This document shows, in pieces, positions 36,325 through 47,100 of a DNA stretch of 64,000 nt. This stretch comes from Luzula sylvatica (lineage: Eukaryota > Streptophyta > Magnoliopsida > Poales > Juncaceae): contig OX326957.1 in NCBI GenBank assembly GCA_946800325.1, forward strand, positions 12,319,591-12,383,590, written 5' to 3'. The notes beneath the pieces are model-generated. The model was not told where the DNA came from. It worked only from the letters and a program-made list of their open reading frames with translations, and made no database searches. Position numbers and translations under genes: made by a program. Each line of letters begins with the position of its first letter. The stretch's first letter is position 1.

Positions 36325-36821
36325 CAAGAATTCTTTCTGATTCGAAATTATAATCGAATAAAATTAGAGTATTTTCCTCTGTTCCAAGATTGTTTTGATC
36401 CATAAAGTAGTTGAGAAAGAAAGACCACGATCTTTTTTCTTCTCAATTTCGCCTCAAATGACACAAATTTCTCAATTTCGCCTCAAATGACACAAGTCTC
36501 CTAACAGGGTCGCTATAAATAAACAAAGAAACGAAGGTATTGATAATCAAGCGGAAAAAAGGAAAGTCTGGTCTGAATATATTTCCAAATTTATTCATTA
36601 CCAAATTAGTATGGACGGACTATAAATAAACAAATAAACAAAGAAAGACCACGATCTTTTATATACTTTTTACAGCTTTATATCATGATAAATTTTTTTT
36701 TTTTTTTCTCAAAGCCCGTAGGCTATTTACATTATCACCATTACAAATCGAATTTGTATTAAAAACAGTGATTTAGATTGATGGTTCCGTTGATTGAATC
36801 AAGGACCTAAACTCGTAAAAT

Positions 36822-37090
36822 GACTCTTCGAATATGAATGGAAATCTTCGTGTCTGTTCGTTCGAGACTCTTGGAGTAGGAATGGAAATTTTCGAAGACT
36901 CTTCGAGTATGAATGGAACTCTTCGTGTCTGTTTGTTCGAGACTCTTCGAGTATGAATAGAACTCTTCGTATCTGTTCGTTCGAGACTCTTGGAGTATGA
37001 ATGTAACTCTTCGTGTCTGTTCGTTCGAGACTCTTCAAGTATGAATAAAACTCTTCGTGTATGTTCGTTCGAGACTCTTCATTTTCATCG
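36822..37090. repeat. 44-bp tandem array upstream of TBP
   Basis: Units beginning GACTCTT lie at 36822, 36866, 36897 (short unit), 36941, 36985, 37029 and 37073. Each full unit contains GAGTATGAATG, AACTCTTCGTGTCTGTTCG and TTCGA. Period 44 bp apart from one 31-base unit at 36866. It lies about 500 bp upstream of the TBP start codon. A minus-strand frame through it is repeat-derived. Confidence 0.92.
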
Positions 37091-37620
37091 TTCGTTCTGC
37101 GAATATGATAAAAGTATTTGCAAAAATCTGAATCTGTTCTGCCAATTAGGTCTACGAATTAGACTCGAAATCGCAGAAATCTGCATAATCTGTTCGTTCT
37201 TCGTGTCTGGATCGAAATTGAAATTCGCAGAATAGTCGAAGAATCGCACAGGCCAGCGAAGAATCATAGTCGAATTGGAGTCGAATCGCACAGGCCAGCG
37301 AAGAATCGCATAGTACGTCATGGAGAGGAGCCATTAGGGTTTAGCGGTTGAAGAGGAAAGAAGAAGATCGCAATAAATTACACAATCTAGGTTCACGGTC
37401 ACTGTCGACTGTTCAGGCAAACGCCATGAAAAACGAAAAGGAAGAAGAAAAGAAGAAGCGTCAAGAAAGTGGAAGAAACGTCATGAAAGACGAATACTAT
37501 GGATGAAGTTGGTATTGACTGGAGGAGGAGAGAGGACAGAGGTGACAGAGGCGGAGGCGGAGGTGGGGTGGAGGCGGCACCTCCACCCCAGATCGAAAAT
37601 TATTTTTTGTGCTCTCTTTT
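37091..37620. repeat. GC-richer repeat block beyond the 44-bp array
   Basis: GAATCGCACAGGCCAGCGAA occurs twice (near 37231 and 37286). The end, near 37550-37600, is a partly palindromic GGTGGAGGCGGC...CCTCCACCCC block resembling 4310-4340. Short minus-strand frames here match no family. The two GC-rich blocks may share an unidentified transposon or retrogene origin. Confidence 0.5.
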
Positions 37621-37802
37621 TTTTTTTTATATTGAGGAATTCAATTGAACAAATTTTTATATCATGATAATATATTAATATGGACGGACTATAAATATTT
37701 CCATTTTTTCAAAATTTGGAACTTTGCATTAGAGTCTTAGACTAAAAATTTGTTGTTCGGACATTAATTATACAATATGCTAAACACACAAAATTCCTAA
37801 TA

Positions 37803-39116
37803 CTAGGAGAATGCTCGCGCTACGCGGCGATGATGTTAATTATGTTTTTCATTGTAATATAAAATACTTATAAAAATATTATGATATTGATAATATCTCT
37901 TCATAATATAATTATTTGAACTAATTTGTTTATGATTATTGTATAAGTTTTTCAATTATTTTACATTATGATGACAAAAAAATTTATTTTCTTAATCAAG
38001 TAATAACACTTATGTTAATGTGATTGTATAATAATAATATATGAGGTATAAATTGATTTTACAAAAAAAAAAACAAATATTATATCATTGTTGTTCACAA
38101 TATTTCATACAATATCAAATGTAAAAAATAATAAATCATACAACATACGTAATAACATATCATTAATTATCAAGTACTAATAATTTGTTATTGATTCAAA
38201 ATGCAATTAAAATTATAAATAATATCAAACTTAATAGTGAATGTAATTTAATAAAAAATATAAAAATTAATTTAGCATAACATAAATATAAATTATTTGA
38301 TGTCATATGATTTTTGCTAATTTTATATTTTTAAAAATATATTACAATTTAGTAAGTGTTTATAAATTTAAGAAATTTTTTCGATGGATAAGATTTTTTT
38401 ACTATTATTTTTCAAAGAAAATAATATTAAATTTGTTTGATTAAAAACACAAATATAATCAAATTTGTTTTATATGATATTAGTATAGTTGTAATTTCTA
38501 AAAATAAATATTAATATTTAAAATTCTATTATGTAAATAAAATTATTAAAATTATATTTTTAAAAAATGCATTTTTTGCATTGTATTTTTTACATAATAT
38601 TTTTACAAATTCAAATTATGAAAATTGATATGTACGAACTATGCTAATATGGATGTCAAAATAAAGAGAAAATTAAAACGAATATATTTCATGAATTTTT
38701 AAAATTAAAATTCTACTATATGTTGTATGTTTATAATATTAGTTATTAAGTTATTAGTATTTCATATTTTAACTTTTCATCTTCCATTGTATTCACATTT
38801 GATCATGTAAACTTATGTGAAATGATAAATAATTGAATAAACTTAATCTAACATGAACCTAACCAATAAAAATATCACACATCATTAATATATGATGATG
38901 TGACTTTCTAAAAATCCTTAAAACATAGTGTAAAATAAGGGACACTTAAATGTCTACAAATAAAATATGTTTAGAAAAAATCAATGATTAATCAATAGTT
39001 TAAATTTTGCCACATATCATTATCAATGGTTAAAATGAAAGTGATGATGTTAAAAAGAAAATGATGATGTGACACAAGGAAATTGCATAAAGTTTGGTCC
39101 AAAATAAGGGTGTGGA
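37803..39116 (-). mobile_element. Helitron, about 1.3 kb, non-autonomous
   Basis: On the minus strand it starts TCCACACC (from 39116) after A and ends with a GC stem (CCGCGTAGCGCG), spacer and CTAG at 37806-37803 before T. Flanking sequence left (CACAAAATTCCTAATA) and right (TACTGCGTTATAATTTTC) is found joined, without the insert, at about 40495-40535, which acts as a related empty site; four bases (TAAA) at the right edge remain unexplained. The interior is AT-rich without Rep/helicase coding. Confidence 0.72.
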
Positions 39117-39247
39117 TAAATACTGCGTTATAATTTTCATTAAATTAATCCTACTATTACATTTGACAAGCACTTTTTTTAATTCTGATAATGCCACGTC
39201 ATTTTTGTCTACCAACCGAACTTCAAATACACGCTTAATTGTATTAA

Positions 39248-39503
39248 GGAAAATGTTGCACCTCCCCCTTGCCCTCCCCCCACACCCTTGATGTGTCATC
39301 ACCCAAATTAACACCTTAAAATTTAACATCTTAATTCATGGTTTAACATCTTAATCATCTGTAAAACCATGAATTAAGATGTTAAATTATAAATTTGGAT
39401 ATCATCACAAGATTTAACACCTTAATTTTTAAGGTGTTAAATCATGCAATGACACATCAAGGATGTGGGGGGAGGGCAAGGGGGAGGTACATCATGCTAA
39501 AAT
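39248..39503. mobile_element. MITE of the GGAAAATGTTG family, copy 3
   Basis: It starts GGAAAATGTTGCACCTCCCCC and ends GGGGGAGGTACATCATGC. The arms CCTCCCCCTTGCCCTCCCCC and its complement pair over more than 20 bases, and inner TTAACATCTTAATTCATGG / CCATGAATTAAGATGTTAA blocks pair as well. It is related to 16803-17060 and 20330-20582 but has C-rich arms. Confidence 0.7.
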
Positions 39504-39955
39504 AATTTGACTACTCTTTATGTTATAATTTTAAATATGTTTTTAGTTTAACTTGAAATTTATGTGTATTGTTGAATTTTGAATATTAATCATGTAAAAT
39601 TTAAATTAGTTTAAGAAACTCAATATAAATTAATATTATAATAATCAATTTAATATATTAATATTAAAAAGTACAACACCGATATATCATTGATATTTTC
39701 GTTCTGAATCTGTTATGTCGGTCATATCTTCTCTGTAAGCGATATGCGATATCTGTAACATTGGGAATTACAAAAGAAAAAGATAACAAAGGTGTTATTA
39801 CGAGTAATATAATGTATGTTGTGGGTAATAAATTATTTGAGTTCATGCACGAGACCCTCCTAGCATTCAGGTCCTCCATCTAGAACTTTCTCTCACTGGA
39901 AATATCTCTCACAAGAACATTTTAAATCTGTGTTCTAATTGTTGAATTTTTGTAG

Positions 39956-40317
39956 GACATGGTGGGTGATACGTTCCTTAAAATAGTGCAGAAGTGTAAG
40001 AGCAAGTTCGTGAGTAAACATTTAAAAAGTATTTACTTTTGAAATTTATTGTTATTTTAAAATTGTATTTGTACATGTTGGGGAAACTTAACAGTTTGTG
40101 TCTGTGTTGTTTACGAGTCTACCTACCGCAATTGCGTATCTTCATCTACACCAAATTCTTACCCGTTTACAAACGAGTATTTTATTCGATTTAATAATTG
40201 ATTATATTTTTGGCAACTTTATTTGACAAATATGTGTATTATTAGGTTGGTCACATGATTCAAGCATAGCCTCATAGAATAAGAGACATATCTCAAAAGC
40301 TAACTGACCTTCACCAG
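39956..40317 (+). pseudogene. Exportin-1 (XPO1/CRM1) gene fragment
   Basis: Two exon remnants. At 39956-40009 an acceptor TTTTTGTAG is followed by DMVGDTFLKIVQKCKSKF and a GTGAGT donor. At 40246-40317, after TTAG, comes VGHMIQA, then a TAG stop, then RDISQKLTDLHQ before GTAAAT. Both match consecutive parts of the nuclear export receptor exportin 1, with the exon between them lost. No other exportin exons were seen nearby. It is a small duplicated or transposed relic upstream of the 3' end of the NusB gene, on the opposite strand. Confidence 0.78.
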
Positions 40318-40558
40318 GTAAATGATATTCTTCCTGAAATTTTGATTATATAAATCAAATGAATTAAAATTCTTCACTATTTTCTTTAATTTATTGTTAT
40401 ATTAAGTAATTAATCTTATACATGCACATCAAGTCATTATTTATTGTTATATTAGACTAAAATTTTGTTGTTCGAACATTAATTATACAATATGCTAAAC
40501 ACACAAAATTCCTAATATACTGCGTTATAATTTTCATTAAATAAATAAATAAATTACA

Positions 40559-41880
40559 TCAAGATTCTTGCAAACTCTCAACTTCCTTATTCTCATTATT
40601 TCTTGAGGACTCTCGTATATAAATATCGGGTTTATGAGAAATAATCTTGTCAGACCTCTGTTTCGTGTAAGTACGCAAACATCCATTTATTATGCGTGGG
40701 GCCCGCCCATCACAAAACCTCTTTGCCAAATCCACGGCCTACATTAATTAAATTAATTAATCAAACTTAATTTCTAATTAAATTTGCACTTAAAAATATA
40801 CCTCGTTAATGACGATTTGGTGTTTGGTTCTTTTAGATGAAATCTCGGCCATTGAAATGTGTAGAATGCAAAGCTCAATTATTCTCGAAGCTGGCTCACT
40901 CTGTTTCGCGCAAATAAAATATTATTTAAAATTTACTTAAATATTTCAAACTTATATAATAATTAAAATATTTACCCTCCAATTTTGAGGAATAATTCTA
41001 TTGATGATGTGCACTCTTTGATTCCATCCACTCCCCACTACTTGCAATATATCTCTCGCGAAACTATAAAGGGAAAATTTTCAAAAAAACCCCTAAGTTA
41101 TCTCAATATTTAAAAAAAAAACTATTTTTAATATACCTTAAAACGAATTTGCCGTAGACCAGTTTGGGGTGAGCCGAAAGAACACTTGCTTCTGAAATTA
41201 CAAAAAAATAGAGATCAAATAATATTATGAACGTAAATAAATTTTTTTAATAAAAAAGCGGTACCTAAAGCCGAATCGAGTTCCTCTTGTCGAGTTAATT
41301 CTTGAGCTTCTTCCTCTGTTTCTACCTCAATTGGTTCTTGGCCGAAACTCATGTGATTGAATTTCTTTAATTGTTCCTTATCGAACGAAAATCCAGGCAC
41401 TAACAATACAAAAATCAAATATCAAAATTTGAATTGAATTAGTAGATAGCCGAAATTGACCTAACCTTTTTTAGCATTTATTTTCTTGTCGAATAATTGA
41501 ACCGGATCAGTTCCTTGCAAGCATGCTGCATATGCAATTAGCCTGCAAAATCGAAAAAACCCCAACATTGAAACAATCGAATTACGAAAGGAAAATCAAG
41601 AACAAAGAACTTACAAAGCAAGCTCTCGAGCAGCTCTGGGGTGGGTAAATCGGCCATTCTTGTCGAACTTAGCATACGGACTCGCCGGAGAAGCCGAAGC
41701 CACGGGAGCAGGAGAGGCGTCAGCACTTTGCTGTAGCACCTCGGCGACGGCCCGAGGAGGCTTGTGAAGAACGAAGCCTTTAGGTCTGAGATTTATTGGT
41801 AATTTCGTGAACAGAGAAAAACGAAGTGTTAGATTGAAAGAACGGGGCTTTGGAGGAGATGAGAAGTAGAGAGCTTCCAT
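40559..41880 (-). CDS. NusB-domain protein, probably plastid-targeted
   Basis: Plant homologue of the bacterial transcription antitermination factor NusB. Seven exons with matching phases: 41615-41880, 41466-41542, 41265-41399, 41137-41191, 40976-41063, 40802-40900, 40559-40738; 900 nt, 299 aa. The first 60 or so residues (MEALYFSSPPKPRSFNLTLR...) are rich in Ser, Arg and Lys and poor in acid residues, as in transit peptides. Family landmarks: AARELALLIAYAACLQGTDP, FNHMSFG, HPKLVYGKFVL, and the C-terminal helices with VINEAVDLAKRFCDG and APRIINGCLRT. The family normally ends close to that last motif; here about 35 extra polar residues follow. An acidic segment (about 125-150) interrupts the NusB fold, as in other plant members. 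Role in plastid transcription or rRNA processing is inferred from homology. Confidence 0.92.
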
Positions 41881-42218
41881 TTTCTCTGGTTTTTTTGGAG
41901 CTTGAAGAAAAAGGTTATGGTGATAAGGTTTTAGCAAAAGAAAGGTTTTTCCTCCCATAATCGGAAATACAAATCCCAGAAATAAAAACCTGATTATTGT
42001 AAAATATGTGATTTCAATTTCCAGGTTATTCAAAACCCGGCATTTGGATTCTGTATATCAAAATATATGATATGCTGGCATAGAAGATCCAGGATTTCAT
42101 TTAATCTTTCCTGTCTGGGCGCGCCTCCTTCATAAGCCTTCTTGTTCAAATCACATAACCCTAGAAAGATTCAATCTTTCAGTGAAAAGAAGCTCTCTGT
42201 AATAGCGAATATTGTGGA
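41881..42218. promoter_or_regulatory. Shared bidirectional promoter region
   Basis: Only 338 bp separate the start codons of the NusB-domain gene (minus) and the KASH-type gene (plus), so their promoters and 5' leaders must overlap or abut. I see no strong TATA box placed for either gene. A GGGCGCGCC motif lies near 42117-42125. Arrangement is seen directly; shared regulation is inference. Confidence 0.6.
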
Positions 42219-44122
42219 ATGGCAAGCCCAGTAAGTTCTATCCTCTCTTTGTTCTTTTGATTTCAATTTTTGTTTGTTTTTTCGACATTGTAATTGATCT
42301 ACGGAATGTAAAATTGAATATTGTTTTTGAGTTCTTCGATTGAGAGATTTAAAAGTTATACTTCTCTGCATGTTGGAAATTTATATTGATTTGAGAATTG
42401 GTACTGAATTATGAGAAAAAAATGGTATAAAGATAGCTTCTTTATACTATTTTGCGCTTTCTTGGTTCCATTTACCTTATTTTTTTCAGAGTTTTTGATT
42501 CCCAATACATAATTTTTAAATAATTTCGCACTTATTAAGTTCATTTAATCCACATACCAATATATTGATATATTTACCCACCATTAGAAGTATTAAACAG
42601 TATTCAATTTCACTTTAATTCTTCTTTTGTTTCTCGAGATTGTGTACTCTGTTAAATTCAATAAATTAACATCCTATTTTTATTTCCCTTTTCAGCACAA
42701 TTATACAATGGCAAGAAATGGTACCCCAAAATTCCAAAGAGAAGTGCAAAATCTCCAAATTGGCCCTGATCATGACCAAACCTCCTCTCTCGAATCCTAC
42801 ATCGAAACCCTAAATCTAAATGAAATCCCTCATTTTCTCTCTCATCTCTCCCCGAACTCTAAAAACCCCGAAAATTTCTCCCAAAACGAAAAACTCTCCA
42901 TTTTAGACCACCTCGTCAGAACCCAAGGCCCTAAAATCACTCCATTTATATCCCCAATCATAACCACACTTATCCAAATCATATCGTTCAATCATAATCA
43001 TAGTTCATATTTTCTTCTTCATGAAACTTGTTCGAATTTAATTTCCTCAATTTCTCGATTTGCAATCGATCCACTTGCATCAGAAAATGACAAAATTAGG
43101 GTTTGGACATCTCTAATCATCCCTCTTTCAGACCAATTAATGAGCTCTCGCGAGACCACTAGTTCAATCTGCGCATTTTGCATAAAGGTCCTTGTAGAAG
43201 CGGATAATTGGAAATTCGCTCCTCGCGAACTCGTGGATCAAATTTGCTCCAAATTAGTTGGATCTCTCTCAACCAAGTCTCATATAGACTTGGTTATTTC
43301 TCTCTCTACCCTAAATCCATTAGTAATCGAATCTTATTCTAGTTCGATTATTCGATCAGGATTGAGTATATTTACTACAAGCGAATCCCCACAAATGAAA
43401 TTAATATCGATTGAAATGATTAATTCGTTGATGAAATTCATCGATTCGAGAGCGATTTCTTCTGAAATTGGGAATATAATCAAAACATTGCAACATTGCC
43501 AAATCGAATCCGTCACGGTTTTTGATGCACTCGAGATGGCCAGGTCGAAATTGGAATTGCAAAATTGTTCGAGTCCAGTATTTGGTTTGATTTTAGAGAA
43601 TGAACAATGCTTTAAACGAGTTAACGGGTTTGAATCCGCAGTGAAGTATTCACTGGATGAATTGGAGGGTTGTGGGACTGGAGAGGAAACTGGATGCTGT
43701 ATGATTCATGACAAATGTAACAAGTGTAGTTCTTCACAGGTATATTTAAAAAATTGAAAATATTTTGAATTTAAATCTCAATTTAATAAATCGATAAGCT
43801 AATAAAAAGAGCAATTTTTTTACAGAGGCTTGGAAAATATAATTTAAAGAAGGTTTCGCCAAATTTAGGTTTGAATTCGAAATTGGAAAACCCTAATAAG
43901 GATTCAAGTTCTGAATCAAGAAAATGGAGCCCTAATCAAGATTGTTTATCGTGTAAAGTTTGTCATCAAGAGAATAAAAAAGAATTTATGAGCGAAAACT
44001 GGAGGTGGAATAAAATTTTAGGTTTTTGTTTAGTTTTGGGGGTTATTGTTGTAATTTTCTCGGTCTTTTTGAGGGTTTGGTTAGTAGATTTAGATGAAGA
44101 CGTATACTTGGTTCCTACTTGA
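42219..44122 (+). CDS. Armadillo-type KASH protein, SINE1/2-like
   Basis: Predicted outer-nuclear-envelope protein that would bind SUN proteins through its C-terminal tail. Exons: 42219-42230 (12 coding nt, MASP, then GTAAGT), 42696-43739 and 43826-44122; frames are continuous, 450 aa. The N-terminal two thirds are helical, Leu/Ile/Ser-rich repeats (for example DHLVRTQGPKI, IRVWTSLIIPLSDQLMSS, KLISIEMINSLMKF) that fit ARM/HEAT folds. Then a Cys-containing linker, a single transmembrane segment at about 416-438 (ILGFCLVLGVIVVIF...) and a 12-residue tail ending LVPT. Plant KASH tails end in a short hydrophobic-V/I-P-T motif after such an anchor. The alternative start at 42708 (MARNGTPKF) would skip the tiny exon. 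Topology and ending strongly suggest a SINE-type KASH protein; the exact subgroup is less certain. Confidence 0.82.
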
Positions 44123-44448
44123 GTATTTCTTTGTTTTCTCAAAAGTATATTTTGTTGTATTTTTTTCTTTGTTTTCTCCATGTTGTAAATGAATAGAATA
44201 TAGTAGTAGTAGAGTTTGAAAATTTGTAATAATCAATAGAATATACATAATCTTTGTAGTTTATAAATTTATCAATCATTACAAATTTAAACTAAAAGCT
44301 GGTATAGAACCTATAACTGTCAAACAAATAGTCAAAAATACAAGTGTGAACAATAAAAGAAGAAATACCTCAAAACAATAAAAATTGGGAATTATAATCT
44401 CTAAAACCCTAAAATAAACCCTCTATATACGCACGGGCTAAAACATAT

Positions 44449-46108
44449 TTACCAACCCAAACCCAACAAAACCAAACCCAAAACCAGTACCCCAACCCTC
44501 CATTCTGCGACCTCAAAACCCCTAACACCAAACGAATCCGAAACGATTTGGATCGTAAAATTACACCCGTTTACCGAAGGGTCCTGCTGCGTCTGCGTCG
44601 CCAAGCCCTGAAAATCACAACTCCCATCCACTTGCTCTTGAACCTGAAAATACATGTTAAACGCATACGACGCATTCCCGATCGCATCCAACCCGTTACA
44701 AGTCGACCCGTACCCGAGAGCCGTACAATCTGAGAAAGTACACGCGTAGTTAATATTCGACCCCACCATAGTCACGTTCTGCACGTTCGCCTTCGGGTTC
44801 ATGATGCACCAAATCTTGGGTAAATATTCGACCCCTCTAGCGGGTACTAAACTCACGTTTCGCCCTTGACCCGTTATGTCCATGTTGTATTTGGGCCGAC
44901 CGTCGTATTTTAATATCCCCCAATGTCGCTCGAAATTTCCCGGCGCGACGCTTTTCGCATCCTCGTCTAGTAAGCCGAATAAATAGGTTTGGATATCTTG
45001 GTTCGGTCTTAACGGCGTACCCGCTTTGGTTGCCAATTTCTTCATAAGACCTATATATATATTTTTAAATTATTTATTTATTTATTATTATATGTCTATT
45101 CTACTTTTTGCAAAGTGGGTGTTCTTTATTCATCCCAATTGAAACACTTATATATCATGTGTACCCTACAAATGTGAAATATCATGAAAACGTACCGTTA
45201 TAGAATCTTTGAGCGTAAGCGGCTTTGGCATTAATATCGCCATCGGTGGGCCAACCAACTTCGCCGATAATAATTTCCATGTTGCCGAATCCCGCGGATC
45301 TCAAGGCGGAGACCAACGTGTCGAAACTCGCGTCAAACACGTTTGTATACACGACGCCGTTATCGTTCGCGGTGACGGAACCGTCGAAAAACGCGTATTC
45401 GAAAGGAAAATCGGGAGAATTGTTGATATCCAAAAACGGGTATATGTTCACCGTGAAAGGAGCTCCCGATTGGTTGAAAAAGGAGACGATTTGAGTCATT
45501 AGAGTGGATATGTCGGTACGAAACTGGCCTGCGGAGGGTAGCGTACCGGAGTACACGTCGGCATTGAGCGGTACCGTGGCTTTGATGGAAGATCCGTGAC
45601 CGGCTTCGTTTAGTGCTCGTTGGATGTTTTGTAAAGCGGGTAGGGTTATGTTTAGAAACGATCCGTTATAGGCTGAGAGAAACGGCTCGTTTCCTACCGC
45701 TACGTAACTGCACGAATTCAGAAAGAAATTCTGATTTGAGCTCCAATTCGATTCAATTAAAAAGCAGAGTAACACTTACTTGATGTTTACGCCTCCGCTG
45801 AAGGTGTAACGGGTCACGTTTTTATCGACCCATTTCTTCGCAGTACCATAATCGGTCATCATAGCGAGCATGTTATTGGGTATTGCAACCATAACCCCTA
45901 CATTACTTCCTGCTAAAGCATTCAGTGAATTCGAATCCGCATCAAAAAGCTTCACCTGTTTAATGTTGTTATCCTTTAGAACTTGCACTACTGTTTTAGG
46001 AGGCAAAGGCACGAAAGCAAGGGTTCCCCAATTAACCCCCAATCCCTCCACAATCGAATTGCAAACCCACAAAATCGTGACCAATAGGAGAATTCGAAGA
46101 GACCCCAT
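44449..46108 (-). CDS. GPI-anchored GH17 beta-1,3-glucanase with X8 domain
   Basis: Glucan endo-1,3-beta-glucosidase expected to cut callose at the plasma membrane/cell wall. Three exons: 45780-46108, 45196-45707, 44449-45050; phases agree, 480 aa. A signal peptide ([20 protein letters not shown]) precedes GLGVNWG, the usual GH17 start. Catalytic residues are visible: acid/base Glu117 in VAVGNEP and nucleophile Glu259 in [12 protein letters not shown]. From about residue 375 a Cys-rich X8/CBM43 callose-binding module follows ([28 protein letters not shown]). The last 20 residues are hydrophobic ([15 protein letters not shown]), a GPI-attachment signal. N-glycosylation sites (NVT, NGS, NIT, NQS) are frequent. 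Its 3' end faces the KASH gene tail to tail, about 330 bp apart. No defect is seen. Confidence 0.96.
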
Positions 46109-47100
46109 CTCTAAATTTGTTGATAAGACGAAGGAATGGAGGTTAAATAGGAGGAAAGGTTCGATCTTTCGGTGAATATAGTCAATTGGAGAGTTGGGAT
46201 TGAAGTTTGCTTTGTGAATTTGATTGTACTAGAAGCTTTTTGAATTTGGCTGGTGTAGTGACGAAGCAGGGTCCCCAAAAGAAGAAGATAGAAAGATTAT
46301 TCTAATCGAATAAGTGTATATGTGTATTTCTACTATGGTGACGAAAACGACAGGATGGATTATAGAGATAAACCAAAAATGTGTGAACAAAAGAAAACCC
46401 AAAAGCACTTTATTGAATAAACTAAAAATTACTTGCTTGTTTTCTAGTAATTCATGAAATTAGCTCGTTGTAGGGTAAAGCAGAGGTGATGTGATGTGAG
46501 AAACCAAACCAAACAAGGAAAGAACGACTTATTTTAATTTATAGGTTATCCACTTCACCAGCTCTTTCAAAACCTCCATCAGAAAAACATAACTTCAAAA
46601 AGTTGATAGTAAATTTGAAAACAAACCCCTTCAAATTCAGAAACAAAAAGAACCAAATTAAGGATCAAACTATCAAGAAACAAATATCTTGCTCATTCTA
46701 CTACTAGCTGGAAAGGGAGCACAAAGAATAAGCATGATATTAGGAAGGAGAGTGATTTTTTTGTCCAAGGATTGGGGAGCAGTTGTGAAGAAGATGATGA
46801 ATCCGGATCGGAGCCTTAGTCTTATCGGAGTATCCGATAGGTGAATCCGAATCCGAAGGTTAATAGGGTAATTGGGAGGAATGAGGACATTCAGGAAGGT
46901 ACGAGTTTGTTATTCACACGCTCGAAGTTGGCGGCAAAATCTCGTTTGTCGTTTTGTACCGTTACCATCGTCTACGTGGGAAGGTCGGCGCGACTAAATA
47001 TCAAATACAAAATTGCTTGGGGGTATCCATATTTGCACCTTTAATATTCAATTAGTATTTTATTTGGTTCTATGCATTCTACACTATATTTAAATGCAAT
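46109..47100. other. Upstream region of the glucanase gene, with a GC-richer relic
   Basis: 46109-46500 should hold the glucanase promoter and leader. At 46690-47044 the composition becomes GC-richer, and plus-strand frames give coding-like but broken pieces: an acidic stretch with GLGSSCEEDDESGSEP followed by a stop, then a 67-codon frame starting MNPNPKVNRVIGRNEDIQEG. I recognise no family. It may be the remnant of an exon or a transposon gene. Confidence 0.4.

Noticed and set aside
45209..45502. 97- and 89-codon plus-strand frames opposite the glucanase gene
   Set aside because: They are antisense shadows of the GC-richer glucanase exon 2.
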